From NCBI GenBank assembly GCA_017394605.1, contig JAFPXU010000040.1, positions 1-30,788 on the forward strand: DNA of 30,788 bases. Direction: 5' to 3'. The position numbers and the translations under genes were made by a program. The notes beneath the pieces were generated by a model. The model saw nothing but the letters and a program-made list of their open reading frames with translations, did no database searches and had not been told where the DNA came from. Numbering within the stretch: the stretch's first letter is position 1; each line of letters starts with the position of its first letter. The DNA is from Clostridia bacterium. GTDB lineage: Bacteria > Bacillota_A > Clostridia > Christensenellales > CAG-138. Of this stretch, positions 30,718 through 30,788 are shown piece after piece.

Positions 30718-30788
30718 ATGGATCACAGGATTAAGTACAGTGCGGAAGAGAAGCAGAAGATCGTAGAGGATTGCCTGAAAGGAAGAGA
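30718..30788 (+). CDS. Transposase OrfA, N-terminal fragment
   Basis: The reading frame starts at the ATG at 30718 and runs off the window. The 23 residues visible, starting MDHRIKYSAEEKQKIVEDCL, match the beginning of the helix-turn-helix OrfA proteins of IS3-family elements, where KYSxEEK/FKxKIV is typical. The ribosome binding site is weak (GGGGG) and lies within the preceding hairpin. The family call rests on this short segment and the adjoining inverted repeat. Confidence 0.6.
   Translation, partial: MDHRIKYSAEEKQKIVEDCLKGR

Larger units (their letters stand above)
30648..30788 (+). mobile_element. Left end of an IS3-family-like insertion sequence (partial)
   Basis: The element probably starts with TG at 30648, the usual terminal bases of IS3-family ends, and continues past the window. 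Inside it a long hairpin and a transposase start codon follow in the arrangement known from IS150-like elements. The right end is not in the window, so the target duplication cannot be tested. Confidence 0.6.

Noticed and set aside
28933..30726. Long minus-strand open frame opposite the amidohydrolase
   Set aside because: Shadow of a real gene, and it crosses the insertion sequence end.

Overview
The window looks like a chromosomal segment of an anaerobic, GC-rich, Gram-positive bacterium, most likely in Clostridia (Bacillota). The reasons are a Firmicutes-style microcompartment gene order, strong AGGAGG-type ribosome binding sites, a fermentative citrate lyase cluster, and short operons closed by hairpin plus T-run terminators. 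The species cannot be named from the sequence. No rRNA, tRNA or CRISPR array was seen.

Region 1 (1-4219, + strand) is the distal end of a B12-dependent bacterial microcompartment operon of the propanediol/ethanolamine type. It runs: cobalamin adenosyltransferase tail, PduL phosphotransacylase with an unusual C-terminal extension, EutN/PduN vertex protein, PduS-type cobalamin reductase, PduT-type tandem shell protein with an Fe-S cysteine, PduU/EutS-type shell protein and PduV/EutP-type GTPase. The signature diol dehydratase or ammonia-lyase and the main hexameric shell genes must lie to the left of the window.

Region 2 (4234-5925) holds an AT-richer, probably acquired AAA/DUF4143 ATPase on the minus strand, followed by about 300 bases without a recognisable gene.

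Region 3 (5925-15682) is a divergent citrate cluster. Leftward: citC (ligase), a citX-citG fusion (prosthetic group synthesis) and a LysR regulator. Rightward: aconitase-family hydratase, NADP isocitrate dehydrogenase, and citD, citE, citF (citrate lyase). A 17-base perfect palindrome lies between the divergent promoters. The set links citrate lyase to the aconitase/isocitrate dehydrogenase branch, with no citrate synthase or transporter in the window.

Region 4 (15730-17591) carries two separately promoted HAD-family phosphatases. Region 5 (17655-22293, minus strand) holds a PHP-domain metal hydrolase, an uncharacterised helical-repeat protein, and a hipBA toxin-antitoxin-like pair whose promoter carries three evenly spaced palindromic operators.

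Region 6 (22340-30609, + strand) is a lipoprotein-dependent ABC importer of the iron/polyamine class, followed by a zinc alcohol dehydrogenase, an SGNH hydrolase, a hydroxypyruvate-isomerase-like enzyme and a YtcJ-like amidohydrolase. This looks like an uptake and catabolic locus with an unidentified substrate. The window ends inside the left end of an IS3-family-like insertion sequence with a long hairpin just before its transposase start.
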